From JBBECJ01 sp041751795 (GTDB lineage: Bacteria > Chloroflexota > Chloroflexia > Thermomicrobiales > CFX8), in assembly GCA_041751795.1 (NCBI GenBank), contig JBGSWU010000130.1, positions 1-23,979 on the forward strand: 23,979 bases of DNA, given 5' to 3'. Each line of letters begins with the position of its first letter. Within the stretch, counting starts at the first letter, position 1. The notes under the pieces were generated by a model that worked only from the letters and a program-made list of their open reading frames with translations, had not been told where the DNA came from and did no database searches. Made by a program: the position numbers and the translations under genes. Shown here piece by piece: positions 1 to 7,915 of this stretch.

Positions 1-1
1 C

Positions 2-640
2 TCACCTTCGACAACCCCCGGTGCGCTCGACTTCGCGACCGTTGTCGAGGTCGCGCACGAGCGTGGAATTCCGGTGATCGTCGATGCAGCATCGACCCTG
101 CCGCCAGTCTGGCACCTCAAGCGCTGGATCGCCTGGGGCGCCGACCTCGTCATCTACAGCGGAGGCAAGGGTATTCGCGGGCCACAGGACAGCGGGCTGC
201 TGGCTGGTCGTCGTGACCTGATCGCGGCTGCGGCGATGAACGGCGCGCCAAACGCCGCGATTGGTCGAGGAATGAAGGTCAGTAAGGAAGCGATGGCCGG
301 ACTCTGGGTCGCGCTTGAACGCTTCATGAACCACGACCACGATCGTGACTTCGAGCAGCACCAGGCACAGGCCGAATACATGCTGGCTAACCTGAAGGAG
401 CGATCGGACGTCCGATGCGAACTGATTGTCGATCCATCCCCACATCCCGCACCGATACTGACCGTGTATCCAACGACTGACACCTGGACCGCGAAGAGCG
501 TCCTGCAGGCTCTCAAGGATGGGACACCATCGATCCACTGCAAAGTGGCCGGGGAAGGATTGGAAATCAACACCCATTGCCTGCTGGCTGATGAAGCGGA
601 GCAGGTCGTTGACAGACTGTTTGCTGAACTGGACAGATAA
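2..640 (+). CDS. SelA-like PLP-dependent enzyme (aminotransferase class V fold), 3' part
   Basis: The 5' end lies outside the window; the frame is open from base 2 and ends at TAA 638-640 (212 codons seen). The protein belongs by eye to the fold-type I PLP enzymes of the selenocysteine synthase/D-glucosaminate-6-phosphate ammonia-lyase group. A VDAAS stretch (near base 80) fits the aspartate that contacts the pyridine nitrogen. The motif SGGKGIRGPQ follows, with the Lys codon at 167-169 as the expected Schiff-base lysine; the GIRGPQ context is typical of SelA-like catabolic enzymes rather than true SelA. The downstream neighbour is an amidohydrolase 89 bp away, an arrangement that suggests ammonia-lyase or aldolase chemistry on an amino-sugar or amino-acid derivative. 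The substrate cannot be read from the sequence, and there is no sign of a selenocysteine system nearby. Confidence 0.85.
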   Translation, partial: SPSTTPGALDFATVVEVAHERGIPVIVDAASTLPPVWHLKRWIAWGADLVIYSGGKGIRGPQDSGLLAGRRDLIAAAAMNGAPNAAIGRGMKVSKEAMAGLWVALERFMNHDHDRDFEQHQAQAEYMLANLKERSDVRCELIVDPSPHPAPILTVYPTTDTWTAKSVLQALKDGTPSIHCKVAGEGLEINTHCLLADEAEQVVDRLFAELDR

Positions 641-678
641 CCCGGGGGAAGTAGATCGACCGAAGGTCACACTGATGT

Positions 679-699
679 TGCACGGTTGGCCACCGTGCA
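679..699. repeat. 8-bp inverted repeat between the PLP enzyme and amidohydrolase genes
   Basis: TGCACGGT, loop TGGCC, ACCGTGCA form a perfect 8-bp stem with a 5-nt loop, centred about 40 bp before the amidohydrolase start. There is no T-run after it, so it is not a classical terminator. It could be an operator, an mRNA-stabilising hairpin or a processing site between cistrons. Structure is seen; role is unknown. Confidence 0.45.
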
Positions 700-729
700 G
701 AGACAGGAACGAGTGAAGGAGAGATCGGC

Positions 730-1950
730 ATGGCAGTAACGACACTGACGGCGGCGCGGTTGTTCGATGGATCCGGTGCAGAGCCTATTGAGAACGCCTT
801 CCTCCGGATCGAGGACGGCAAAGTCAAGGACGTTGGTCGCAAGGAAGACCTTGGATCAGCGGGTGCCAACGCTCACGATCTCGGCAATGCGACCATACTT
901 CCGGGTTTAGTCAACATGCACACGCACCTCACCTGCAGCGGGAGCCTATCAGTCCTCCACGATGCGCTCAATGACTCGTTCGAGACAAAGCTGATGCGCG
1001 CCGTCGAGAATGCCCGCGCCTCGCTGCTGTCCGGTGTGACAACGATCCGCGACTGCGGCACGCTCAACGCCATCGTCTTCGCGATCCGCGACGCGTCGAA
1101 ACAGGGGCTCATCACAGCGCCACACGTCTGGGCGGCTGGTGAAGTTCTGACATCGACAGCTGGACATTGCTGGTTCTTTGGCGTCGAATGCGACTCCATT
1201 GAGGATGTCCGGCGAGCCGTGCGAGCGCAGGTCAAGGCGGGCGCTGATTACATCAAGGTGATGGCAACCGGCGGGAATCTGACGCCGAACAGCAACCCGA
1301 ATCGCGAGCAGTTCTCACGAGACGACATGATCGCACTTGTCGAAGACTCGGCTCGGCTCGGTCGCTACGTTGCCGCTCATTGCCATGGGACACCGGGGAT
1401 TTATAACGCCGTCGCAGCGAAGGTGCGGACAATCGAGCACTGCTCATTCGCCGTCCCGGGCGATGTCGAATACAAGGAAGATGCTGCCAATGGCGTGGCA
1501 GAGGCGGGTATCTACGTTGTTCCGACAATCAGTACAGGGGAGCGGAACCGCCAGCGCCAGATCGACGCAGGAGCGATGTCGCCAAAGCAGATGGAGATCC
1601 GCCACAAGCGCCTGGAGAATCTTCGTCGCCTGCGGGCGGCTGGCGTAACATTCGTATCCGGCAACGACGCAGGGATGGCGCTCACGGGATTTGATGATTT
1701 TCAGCTGGACCTCGAACTGCTCGTCGAGCACGTCGGGTATTCGGCTGCCGAGGCAATCCGAACGGCAACGGGTCAGGCTGCCGAAGCGATTGGATCGGAT
1801 GAGTTCGGCACGCTCGAACCGGGCCGACGCGCAGATATTCTAGCCGTTCGCGGCAATGCTCTCAACGACATCGGGGCGTTGCGGGACATTCTGATGATTC
1901 TCAAGTCGGGCGAGGTTGTCGTTGATAACTCATCGGTTGCGGTTGCCTGA
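730..1950 (+). CDS. Amidohydrolase family metal-dependent hydrolase
   Basis: This 406-aa protein has the full ligand set of a binuclear amidohydrolase of the imidazolonepropionase/prolidase-like (Sgx9260-type) group. It shows HxH (H64, H66) at the end of strand 1, a probable carboxylated lysine K176 in GADYIKVMATGG, H217 and H219 in AAHCHG, H237 in IEHCSF, and the catalytic aspartate D313 in SGNDAG. The last 60 residues form the usual second half of the beta-sandwich (LEPGRRADILAVRG). ATG 730 is preceded by GAAGGAGAG with good spacing. The gene probably forms an operon with the PLP enzyme upstream. Substrate is unknown; amidase, dipeptidase or deaminase activity on a small N-acyl or cyclic amide is likely from the family. 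The protein is cytoplasmic, with no signal peptide. Confidence 0.92.
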   Translation: MAVTTLTAARLFDGSGAEPIENAFLRIEDGKVKDVGRKEDLGSAGANAHDLGNATILPGLVNMHTHLTCSGSLSVLHDALNDSFETKLMRAVENARASLLSGVTTIRDCGTLNAIVFAIRDASKQGLITAPHVWAAGEVLTSTAGHCWFFGVECDSIEDVRRAVRAQVKAGADYIKVMATGGNLTPNSNPNREQFSRDDMIALVEDSARLGRYVAAHCHGTPGIYNAVAAKVRTIEHCSFAVPGDVEYKEDAANGVAEAGIYVVPTISTGERNRQRQIDAGAMSPKQMEIRHKRLENLRRLRAAGVTFVSGNDAGMALTGFDDFQLDLELLVEHVGYSAAEAIRTATGQAAEAIGSDEFGTLEPGRRADILAVRGNALNDIGALRDILMILKSGEVVVDNSSVAVA

Positions 1951-1956
1951 TCAGGC
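1945..1956. repeat. 12-bp palindrome over the amidohydrolase stop codon
   Basis: GCCTGATCAGGC (1945-1956) is a perfect palindrome spanning the TGA stop of the amidohydrolase gene (1948-1950). It lies in the 31-bp gap before the convergent kinase gene and is followed by a looser GCCGC/GCGGC pairing. It may help separate the convergent transcripts, but no T-run supports a terminator on either strand. Confidence 0.3.
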
Positions 1957-1981
1957 CGCCGACTCCGACGCGGCGACAGCC

Positions 1982-4693
1982 CTACTCGATGAGTGTGGAG
2001 AACCAGACGAGGTTGGCATCGTTGCCAGGAGCATCAGTCAGTCGGACGGTCGCGCTGCCGTCGATCGCAGCAACCCAAATGTCGTAGTTGCCTGCCTCCT
2101 CGCTGAGGTAGGCAACCTGGTTGCTGTCCGGCGACCACGTGATGTCCGGGTCATTCGGGCTGGCGTTGCTCGCAATGATCGCCTCGCCGGTTCCGTCGAC
2201 GTTGATGATCACGACGTCCGCTGCACTCACCGTCTTCCGAGCGAATGCAATCCGCGCACCATCCGGCGACCAGGCCGGAGCGAACTCGTCGGAACTATCG
2301 CTGGTCAATGCCGCAGCCTCAGAACCACTGACCTGGAGTAAGGCTGGTCCAACGTTGCTCGTTGCTCCGGTTCGGTCGATGCTGCCAAGGCCATTCAACT
2401 GCAGCAGAAAAATGTCGTTGTCGCCGAGAAGGTTCGACACGAACGCGATCTGAGTTCCGTCCGGTGACCAGACTGGATTGAAGTCATTCTCTGGCCTGTC
2501 GGTGAGCCGTCGCGGAGTTAATGGTTGGTTCGTCATGTCCATGCCGAAGATCTCAATGTTGCCGTTTACGCCACTCGACCAGACAATCCGCGATCCATCC
2601 GGGGACCAGGCAGCGAAGCCATCGTAGGCATTGTTGTTCGTCAATCGTCGGATCGAGCCGTCGTCGGCGTTGACGACGACCAGTTCGTCGTCGCCATCCT
2701 CATTGCGGATGAAGAGAATATCGCGACCGTTCGGCGACCACAACGGATGGAGATCATCGCCACCAGAAGTTGTCAGCCGACGCACCTCTGATCCGTCGGA
2801 GTTTGCGATGTAGATCTGATGATTCCCATGCTGCCGTGATACCCAGGCGACCCGTGAGAGGTCGGGAGACATCGCCGATAGCCAGTCATCGTCTGGCTCG
2901 CTGATGAGCGCATGCTGGTCAGAACCGTCCGGGTTCATCACGTAGATGTCGAGCGACCCGGCAGGATCGTCGAAGTTCCGGCCTGTCGAGAACATAATGA
3001 CGCTATCGAATGGTGGAGGCTCCGGAGTTACTTCGACGACAGTCGTCGGCGTCGCAGCCGCCGGAATAGTCTCGGTTGCCGTTGCATCCGGTTCGATGAC
3101 GATCGTGATCGTCGTTGCAGTTTCCGCCGTAACGGACGTTTCGGTCGCGTCTGCTGTCGGGAGACCTGAGGATGTTTCCGTATTCGTGCCGGTTTGCGCA
3201 CTAACCGTATCAGTCGAAACCGCCTGGAATGTCTCGGTCGACGTGCCTGCTACAAGCCCGGCGGTGTCGTCGTCGCCGGAATCGTCTGAGCGCAGGAACG
3301 CATAGCCGATTCCGGCAATAGCCAGGAGAAACACGACAATTGCGACCCCTGGCAACCACGATGGCATGTCCGTTGATGCCGCGCCATCCCCGGTCAGCGG
3401 CGGAAACCCGCCACCGCTCGATGAAGGCACCGCAGACGGTACAGCCGCGATCGGAATCGACGGCGCGGATGAATGAACCCTCAATCGCGTGGTCGCCTCG
3501 GCGTGGACGACCGGGTTGTCGCTTACCGCAGCGCGAACGACGACCGGATATTCACCTGGATCGACCACGGCATCAGTCGGTATCTGGACACGCAGCGGCC
3601 CACTGACTTCGGCACCAGGCGCGATCTGGACAAGGCGAGATGGTGTCGAGATCCACTCGTCCGGTATGCCGTCGACGCTGATCCTCGCTTGCACCGGCGC
3701 CGAACTGTAGTTAACGAGTGTCACCGTCAACGCCGACGATTGTCCCGGAATGAGCGGTACTTCACCACTGTCGAGCATGATCCGCAACTGCTCCGCTGGC
3801 GGAGGTTCCAGCAGTGTTGAAGCAAGCTGAAGATCCTTCACATTGTCGCGGAGGATCTGGTTCAGCGCGGCAGCCAATTCACCAGCGGTCGCGAAGCGGT
3901 CGTCCGGATTCTTTTCAAGACAGCGCAGGATGACGTTTGAGAGGGCTTCCGGCAAGTTGGGCCGTACATCACGCGGCGATGGAGGAGCCACGTAGACGTG
4001 CTTGTAAATGGCGTCGGTGAGCGACTTCATCACAAACGGGACTGAGCCAGTCGACACTTCGAAGAGGACGATGCCGAGCGAGTAAATGTCGCACCGACCG
4101 TCGAGGTCGATACCCTGACACTGCTCCGGTGACATGTAGGCGGGCGTACCCATCGCCTGGCCTTCAACTGTCAGGACGGTGCTATCGCCCAGTCTAGCCA
4201 GCCCGAAGTCGGCTACCTTGACGATGTCCTTGCCCGTTGATGGATCATGCTTGAGGAGCAGATTATCCGGCTTGATATCGCGGTGGACCATCCCACTTCG
4301 ATGGGCGTAGTCGAGTGCTTCGGCAGCCTGGCGAACGAGGTCGAGCCCGACTGTCAACGGCAACCGGCGCTGCTGCTCGGCGTGGTCCTTGAGCAACGAC
4401 CGTAACGAGCCATCCGGCACGTACTCCATGACGAGGTAGAAAACGCCCTTGTCTTCGTTGAAATCGAGGATGTCAACGATGTTGGGGTGGTGAAGCGCAG
4501 CAACCGCCTGCGCCTCACGGAGGAAGCGAGCTTGAAACGCGGGATCTACCGCAATTTGCTCGTGGAGAACCTTGATCGCCGCAACGCGGTTGATATGAAT
4601 GTGGACCGCGCGGTAGACCCGCCCCATCCCACCGACGCCGAGCGGCGATTCGATGCGGTAGTTTCCAATTGTCCCGCCTATCCAGTCATTCAT
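1982..4693 (-). CDS. Receptor-type Ser/Thr protein kinase with extracytoplasmic PD40/TolB-like propeller
   Basis: 903 aa. Residues 10-285 are a complete Hanks-type kinase: Gly-rich loop G19VGGMG24, catalytic K41, helix-C E60, HRDIKPDN (D139, N144), DFG (D162) and SPE (188-190), so it should be active. Residues 310-410 look like an immunoglobulin-like NEW3/CARDB-type domain placed before the membrane segment (about 446-468, PSWLPGVAIVVFLLAIAG). Next comes a Thr/Glu-rich stalk of roughly 90 residues, then about six PD40 repeats (signatures WSPDGSRI, WSPDGTQI, WSPDGARI) filling residues 565-900 as a beta-propeller. Family knowledge suggests an outward-facing sensor propeller controlling a cytoplasmic kinase. 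ATG 4693 is preceded by GAGGA. The gene is divergent from the membrane protein at 4858. No cognate phosphatase or FHA protein is visible in the window. Confidence 0.95.
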   Translation of the reverse strand: MNDWIGGTIGNYRIESPLGVGGMGRVYRAVHIHINRVAAIKVLHEQIAVDPAFQARFLREAQAVAALHHPNIVDILDFNEDKGVFYLVMEYVPDGSLRSLLKDHAEQQRRLPLTVGLDLVRQAAEALDYAHRSGMVHRDIKPDNLLLKHDPSTGKDIVKVADFGLARLGDSTVLTVEGQAMGTPAYMSPEQCQGIDLDGRCDIYSLGIVLFEVSTGSVPFVMKSLTDAIYKHVYVAPPSPRDVRPNLPEALSNVILRCLEKNPDDRFATAGELAAALNQILRDNVKDLQLASTLLEPPPAEQLRIMLDSGEVPLIPGQSSALTVTLVNYSSAPVQARISVDGIPDEWISTPSRLVQIAPGAEVSGPLRVQIPTDAVVDPGEYPVVVRAAVSDNPVVHAEATTRLRVHSSAPSIPIAAVPSAVPSSSGGGFPPLTGDGAASTDMPSWLPGVAIVVFLLAIAGIGYAFLRSDDSGDDDTAGLVAGTSTETFQAVSTDTVSAQTGTNTETSSGLPTADATETSVTAETATTITIVIEPDATATETIPAAATPTTVVEVTPEPPPFDSVIMFSTGRNFDDPAGSLDIYVMNPDGSDQHALISEPDDDWLSAMSPDLSRVAWVSRQHGNHQIYIANSDGSEVRRLTTSGGDDLHPLWSPNGRDILFIRNEDGDDELVVVNADDGSIRRLTNNNAYDGFAAWSPDGSRIVWSSGVNGNIEIFGMDMTNQPLTPRRLTDRPENDFNPVWSPDGTQIAFVSNLLGDNDIFLLQLNGLGSIDRTGATSNVGPALLQVSGSEAAALTSDSSDEFAPAWSPDGARIAFARKTVSAADVVIINVDGTGEAIIASNASPNDPDITWSPDSNQVAYLSEEAGNYDIWVAAIDGSATVRLTDAPGNDANLVWFSTLIE

Positions 4694-4857
4694 CAGGTCC
4701 TCGATACACCGCGTCGTCTGGAGTTTATTGCTGGGTATCAGGATAGCCCGAAAGGGTGTTCGATGCTCGTCTACGGATCAAGGCATCGTGATTGCGTCGT
4801 CGTTGGGAACGGCACGAACGGAATGCCGCGCGTTCCGTATCGACAGGGGGCTGACGG

Positions 4858-5772
4858 ATGGAACATTGGAGCGATCGCTTCGTCCGGATTCGCAATTCTC
4901 GCAGTCGGCGCGATATGCCCGTGTTCATCGTGGCAGGTGTGGCGATCTTCGTCATCTGGGCAATCGTCCTCGCTGGGCTGTTGTTGCGTAATGACGATGA
5001 CCCAGCCGATTCCGCAGCGGCGATCCAACCTTCAGCGACCGCAACGGCATCACCCACACCCCCACAGGCACCATCGACCGCGACGAATATCGTGCAAACA
5101 GCACCAACCACTCCGGCGGTGGCTGGTGCCGGTACGTCTACAGCCGTGACCTCCGCGCCGACCGAGGCTGCCGCCCCGGAACCGACATCGGCAACGCAAC
5201 CGTCCACTTCCGAGGAACCAACGGCAACGATCCCCACCACGCAACCCAGCAATGTCGCGCCGGATTCGCTCCTGAACCTGCTGCCGACGCTCGATGATCT
5301 GCCGGACGGGTTCGTCGTAACAAACGAGGAATCACTGACGCTCGACGAACTGGCGGAAGTCCATCCTGATCCGGACATGCAGCGTGACCGGTTGCGAGGT
5401 TGGGGATTCACCGGAGCAGCCGAACGTGACTTCGAAATCGCGGATGGCTCGGACGGCACAACGGATGGGATGACACTGCTGACTGCGCTCGTCGTCGCGT
5501 TTCGTACACCTGAGGACGCCCGTGCGGCTGTCGAAGCGAGCCATGCTGACGCCAAGGCCGCCGACGAAACGAACATCGAGGATTCGGCAATCGAGCCACT
5601 CGGCGATTTCGCACTCGCCGCCAGTGGAACGCTGACAATCGGCGGCGAGCAACTTCAGGTCGCCTATGTGATTGTCCAGATCGGAAACCACGCGATCACC
5701 TTTGCCGGAGGATCGCCAACAGAAAATCCGATCGTCGATGTGGTTGACGTCGTGAATCGAACGTTGAACTAA
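4858..5772 (+). CDS. Single-pass membrane protein with Thr/Pro/Ala-rich stalk, unknown function
   Basis: 304 aa. A short basic N-terminus (RIRNSRSRRD) precedes one hydrophobic segment at about residues 20-43 (VFIVAGVAIFVIWAIVLAGLLL), giving an N-in, C-out topology. Residues 45-130 are a low-complexity stalk rich in Thr, Ala, Pro and Ser. The remaining roughly 170 residues form a folded extracytoplasmic domain starting at LLNLLPTLDDLPDGF, which I do not recognise as a named family. ATG 4858 is chosen because AGGGGG stands about 8 nt upstream; the Met at 4915 would remove the basic flank. The gene is divergent from the kinase at 4693, and both proteins place a stalked domain outside the membrane, so a shared signalling or envelope role is possible but only inferred. 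Confidence 0.8.
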   Translation: MEHWSDRFVRIRNSRSRRDMPVFIVAGVAIFVIWAIVLAGLLLRNDDDPADSAAAIQPSATATASPTPPQAPSTATNIVQTAPTTPAVAGAGTSTAVTSAPTEAAAPEPTSATQPSTSEEPTATIPTTQPSNVAPDSLLNLLPTLDDLPDGFVVTNEESLTLDELAEVHPDPDMQRDRLRGWGFTGAAERDFEIADGSDGTTDGMTLLTALVVAFRTPEDARAAVEASHADAKAADETNIEDSAIEPLGDFALAASGTLTIGGEQLQVAYVIVQIGNHAITFAGGSPTENPIVDVVDVVNRTLN

Positions 5773-5936
5773 CGTGGACACCCTGCACTCATTTCGAGAC
5801 TAGAGCCAGCGACTCAGACGACGATTCCGATGGAAGCGATAGTCGAAACTCTGAATCGAGTCCTTCTCATAACGGCGAGGTGAGTTGGCTCCAACCGCAA
5901 TCTAGCAGGGGAACTGGGCACGTCACCCTTCCCGGC

Positions 5937-5965
5937 TTGTGGCCAGATCACCTCGCGGGTATCCT
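5937..5965 (+). promoter_or_regulatory. Candidate sigma70-type promoter for the cyclophilin gene
   Basis: TTGTGG (5937-5942) and TATCCT (5960-5965) are separated by 17 bp and lie about 75 bp before the TTG start of the cyclophilin gene. Each hexamer matches the consensus at four of six positions. The 14-mer TCGCGGGTATCCTG around the -10 (5953-5966) recurs at 12609-12622 ahead of another gene. Prediction by eye only. Confidence 0.35.
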
Positions 5966-6038
5966 GCTGCCCCAACGATTGACGCCAGAACATCCTGGCA
6001 CTGGCGTTCGTCACTACAATGAAGGAGAGGTGCATACA

Positions 6039-6566
6039 TTGGCAACGACGGTTCGAGTGTTGATTGAAACGGACCTTGGGAACATCGAGGCGGAGATCGA
6101 AGCCGAGCGTGCACCGATCACTGCCGCAAACTTCCTGCGTTATGTTGACGATGGCCGCTATGACGGCGGTCGCTGGCATCGAACCGTCACACCAGACAAT
6201 CAGCCCAACGACGAGGTTCGGATCGAAGTGATTCAGGGCGGCACAAAACCGAAACGATGGGGAAGGCGTGACCCATCGATTCCCCTGGAGCGGACGACCC
6301 TCACCGGGCTGACGCACCGCGACGGTACGATCTCGATGGCGCGCTTCGCGCCCGACAGTGCCGTGTCAGACATCTTCATTTGCATCGGCGACCAGCCGTC
6401 GCTCGACTTCGGCGGCGCGCGTAATCCGGATGGGCAGGGGTTCGCCGCGTTCGGTCAGGTAACGAGCGGCATGGAGATCGTCCGCGCCATCCAGCAATCT
6501 CCACACAAGCAGCAGCAATTGACCCCACAAATCGCGATTACACGTATCCGCCGAGTCAATGACTGA
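6039..6566 (+). CDS. Cyclophilin-type peptidyl-prolyl cis-trans isomerase
   Basis: 175 aa. The protein opens with the standard cyclophilin strand (VLIETDLGNIEAEIEAERAP), then has AANFLRYVDDGRYDGGRWHRTV, EVIQGG, GTISMAR and FICIGDQPSLDFGGA, ending FGQVTSGMEIVRAIQ. This is the minimal bacterial cytoplasmic form without a signal peptide, expected to catalyse proline isomerisation in protein folding. Some canonical catalytic positions differ: the usual FHRVI reads WHRTV and the FFI element reads FICI. I chose the TTG start at 6039 because AAGGAGAGG (6022-6030) lies 8 bp before it and the conserved domain begins directly after. The frame is open further upstream, to a GTG at 5880, but that extra sequence is not cyclophilin-like. 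Confidence 0.9.
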   Translation: MATTVRVLIETDLGNIEAEIEAERAPITAANFLRYVDDGRYDGGRWHRTVTPDNQPNDEVRIEVIQGGTKPKRWGRRDPSIPLERTTLTGLTHRDGTISMARFAPDSAVSDIFICIGDQPSLDFGGARNPDGQGFAAFGQVTSGMEIVRAIQQSPHKQQQLTPQIAITRIRRVND

Positions 6567-6618
6567 CCATCGCTGCCGCATGTCGAGGATGCTGTCCCGA
6601 TCGATGATCGCAGCCAAC

Positions 6619-6638
6619 CCGTCGTCACGAAACGACGG
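6619..6638. repeat. 7-bp hairpin just before the GNAT gene start
   Basis: CCGTCGT, loop CACGAA, ACGACGG form a perfect 7-bp stem ending 6 bp before GTG 6645. It occupies the place where a Shine-Dalgarno sequence would be expected. It might limit initiation at 6645, or mean that the second GTG (6660) is used. No T-run follows. Confidence 0.4.
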
Positions 6639-6644
6639 AAACGA

Positions 6645-7139
6645 GTGTCGAGTGGCAACGTGAACCTCCGAGTCGCGTCGACCGCTGACTACGACACGCT
6701 CCTTCCTCTCTTTCTTGGCTTGCGGGAATTCAGCCGGGCTGGCCACCCTCCGCTGAACGACGATTTCGATGCAGTTCTGGCAGCAAGCCGCGAGTATCTG
6801 CGTGATGTCCTGTCGCGCGGACCCGAGTGTCGCACGTTGCTGACGATGACTGACGATGGGCGCCCCGCCGGGTACGTCGTTGCGACGATCCACGAGCCAA
6901 ATCCTCTGACCAGTTCTGGCGTGGTACCAACCGGCTCAATCGATGAACTGTTCGTCGATCTCACGCAACGTGGCAGCGGCGCCGGTCATCTCCTCGTCAC
7001 CGCCGCGTGTTCATGGCTGGCCGAGCAGGGTGCTAAGCACATCGATGTCGGCGCCTACGCATGGAACCGCGCCGGGATCGCCTTCTACGAACGCGAGGGA
7101 TTCGCCCCGTGGTCGATCACGCTCAGGAGATCCGTGTAA
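6645..7139 (+). CDS. GNAT-family N-acetyltransferase
   Basis: 164 aa from GTG 6645, with an alternative GTG at 6660. The GNAT fold is shown by the N-terminal NLRVASTADYDTLLPLF strand and helix, a central sheet (GYVVATIHEP), the acetyl-CoA loop region at SIDELFVDLTQRGSGAGHLLVTAA (RGSGAG matches the Q/RxxGxG/A motif A), and the closing AWNRAGIAFYEREGFAP motif B, which is typical of the superfamily. Substrate cannot be predicted; small-molecule amines or protein N-termini are the usual ones. No clear Shine-Dalgarno is present, and a hairpin sits directly upstream. The start codon is therefore uncertain, but the fold assignment is firm. The gene is 78 bp downstream of the cyclophilin and may share its transcript. 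Confidence 0.88.
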   Translation: MSSGNVNLRVASTADYDTLLPLFLGLREFSRAGHPPLNDDFDAVLAASREYLRDVLSRGPECRTLLTMTDDGRPAGYVVATIHEPNPLTSSGVVPTGSIDELFVDLTQRGSGAGHLLVTAACSWLAEQGAKHIDVGAYAWNRAGIAFYEREGFAPWSITLRRSV

Positions 7140-7454
7140 AACTTATTCATGCTTCTGCCATCGATCGGACGATCTTTTCACTCGCTCTCGCAGGTACCGA
7201 TCCAAGATCGGTCCGCGTCCCGCAGGCCGACCGTGCAACACCGCGGAGCGACAAACACGAATGCAGCCGGTTGCGCCCTTGCAGGAAGAGCCACGTGTTG
7301 AACCGGCGGCCTGCGGGACGCGGACAAGTCTTAGACATGTCCTTACGGGGATCGGGAGATTGCTTCGGCAGTCCCCTGCAAACACGGCGAAACTCACGAT
7401 GGTCCAACCTGCTATTCTGAATTTAACGGTTAGATATCGACACAGGAGTAACGC
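7140..7454. other. 315-bp gene-free stretch containing a nested inverted repeat
   Basis: No protein can be supported here, although several frames on both strands stay open through GC-rich sequence. The stretch holds a very short hairpin followed by TTTT (about 7161-7177), a structured palindromic element (7196-7331) and the 5' leader of the DinB-like gene (Shine-Dalgarno CAGGAG near 7444). Confidence 0.7.
7196..7331. repeat. Nested inverted-repeat element (possible dispersed palindromic repeat, MITE or structured RNA)
   Basis: The core is a perfect 19-bp inverted repeat: GTCCGCGTCCCGCAGGCCG at 7211-7229 and its reverse complement at 7307-7325. After a 6-bp mismatched stretch, another 6 bp pair (CAACAC 7236-7241 with GTGTTG 7295-7300), leaving a 53-nt centre. 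The left flank is a separate hairpin, ACCGATC-CAA-GATCGGT (7196-7212), overlapping the arm by 2 bp. The right flank, 7322-7331, begins a second imperfect palindrome that continues to 7342. A 19-bp match at this distance is not expected by chance. The layout resembles small non-coding palindromic elements found in many copies in bacterial genomes. No transposase or clear target-site duplication was seen. Confidence 0.75.
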
Positions 7455-7901
7455 ATGAGTAATGCAATCGAGCAGGTCGAAACGAGTTGGGCGAGACTGA
7501 TGCATGCGATCGAGGGGATTCCCGACGATCGGATGTCCGAACTGGGAGTTGCCGGTGACTGGTCTGTCAAAGATGTTCTCTCCCATATTGCCTACTGGGA
7601 GGGGCAGGCGATGGGCGACGTCGAACGCGCGTTGAACGGCGAGCCGGACCCTGAGAAGGATGGACTGGACGTCGAAGCCATCAACCAGAACGTTCACGCC
7701 GAGCGGTCAGACTGGACGATCCCCCAGATGCTCGACGAGTTCCATGGAACGCACGAGCGTTTCATGGCGGCCTTGCGCCAACACCCAAACATCAACCCGT
7801 CCGAAATTGAAGCCGACACCTTCGAACACTACGACGAGCACGCGGCAGACATTCTCGCTTGGCGCGAGCGCGTTGGAATCGAACCCGCTACCGATTCCTG
7901 A
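7455..7901 (+). CDS. DinB/ClbS-type four-helix-bundle protein
   Basis: 148 aa. The pattern fits the DinB/mycothiol-dependent maleylpyruvate isomerase superfamily: GDWSVKDVLSHIAYWE, where H44 is the first metal ligand, and FEHYDEHAADILAW near the C-terminus, giving H125 and H129. This is the His triad expected for a bound divalent metal. Members act in thiol-dependent transfer, detoxification or DNA-protection (ClbS-like) roles; which applies cannot be told. ATG 7455 has CAGGAG about 7 bp upstream. The CGNR zinc-finger gene starts 14 bp downstream, so the two are probably co-transcribed. The N-terminal domain of the fusion gene at 17168 is a distant paralog (GDWSATDLLAHVMSYE). Confidence 0.87.
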   Translation: MSNAIEQVETSWARLMHAIEGIPDDRMSELGVAGDWSVKDVLSHIAYWEGQAMGDVERALNGEPDPEKDGLDVEAINQNVHAERSDWTIPQMLDEFHGTHERFMAALRQHPNINPSEIEADTFEHYDEHAADILAWRERVGIEPATDS

Positions 7902-7915
7902 ACAGGACATCCTAA

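Noticed and set aside
4725..5576. 283-codon - strand frame opposite the stalked membrane protein
   Set aside because: The Ser/Val/Ala-rich product mirrors the Thr/Pro stalk on the other strand; there is no ribosome site or motif.
5880..6038. Upstream GTG extension of the cyclophilin gene
   Set aside because: The added 53 residues do not resemble cyclophilins, while TTG 6039 has a strong Shine-Dalgarno right at the domain start.
7161..7177. Terminator after the first GNAT gene
   Set aside because: The stem is only 4-5 bp with a 2-4-nt loop before TTTT, too weak to call.
7143..7697. Open frames on both strands through the nested inverted repeat
   Set aside because: They are products of the GC-rich palindromic sequence and overlap the DinB-like gene in antisense; no protein family pattern is seen.
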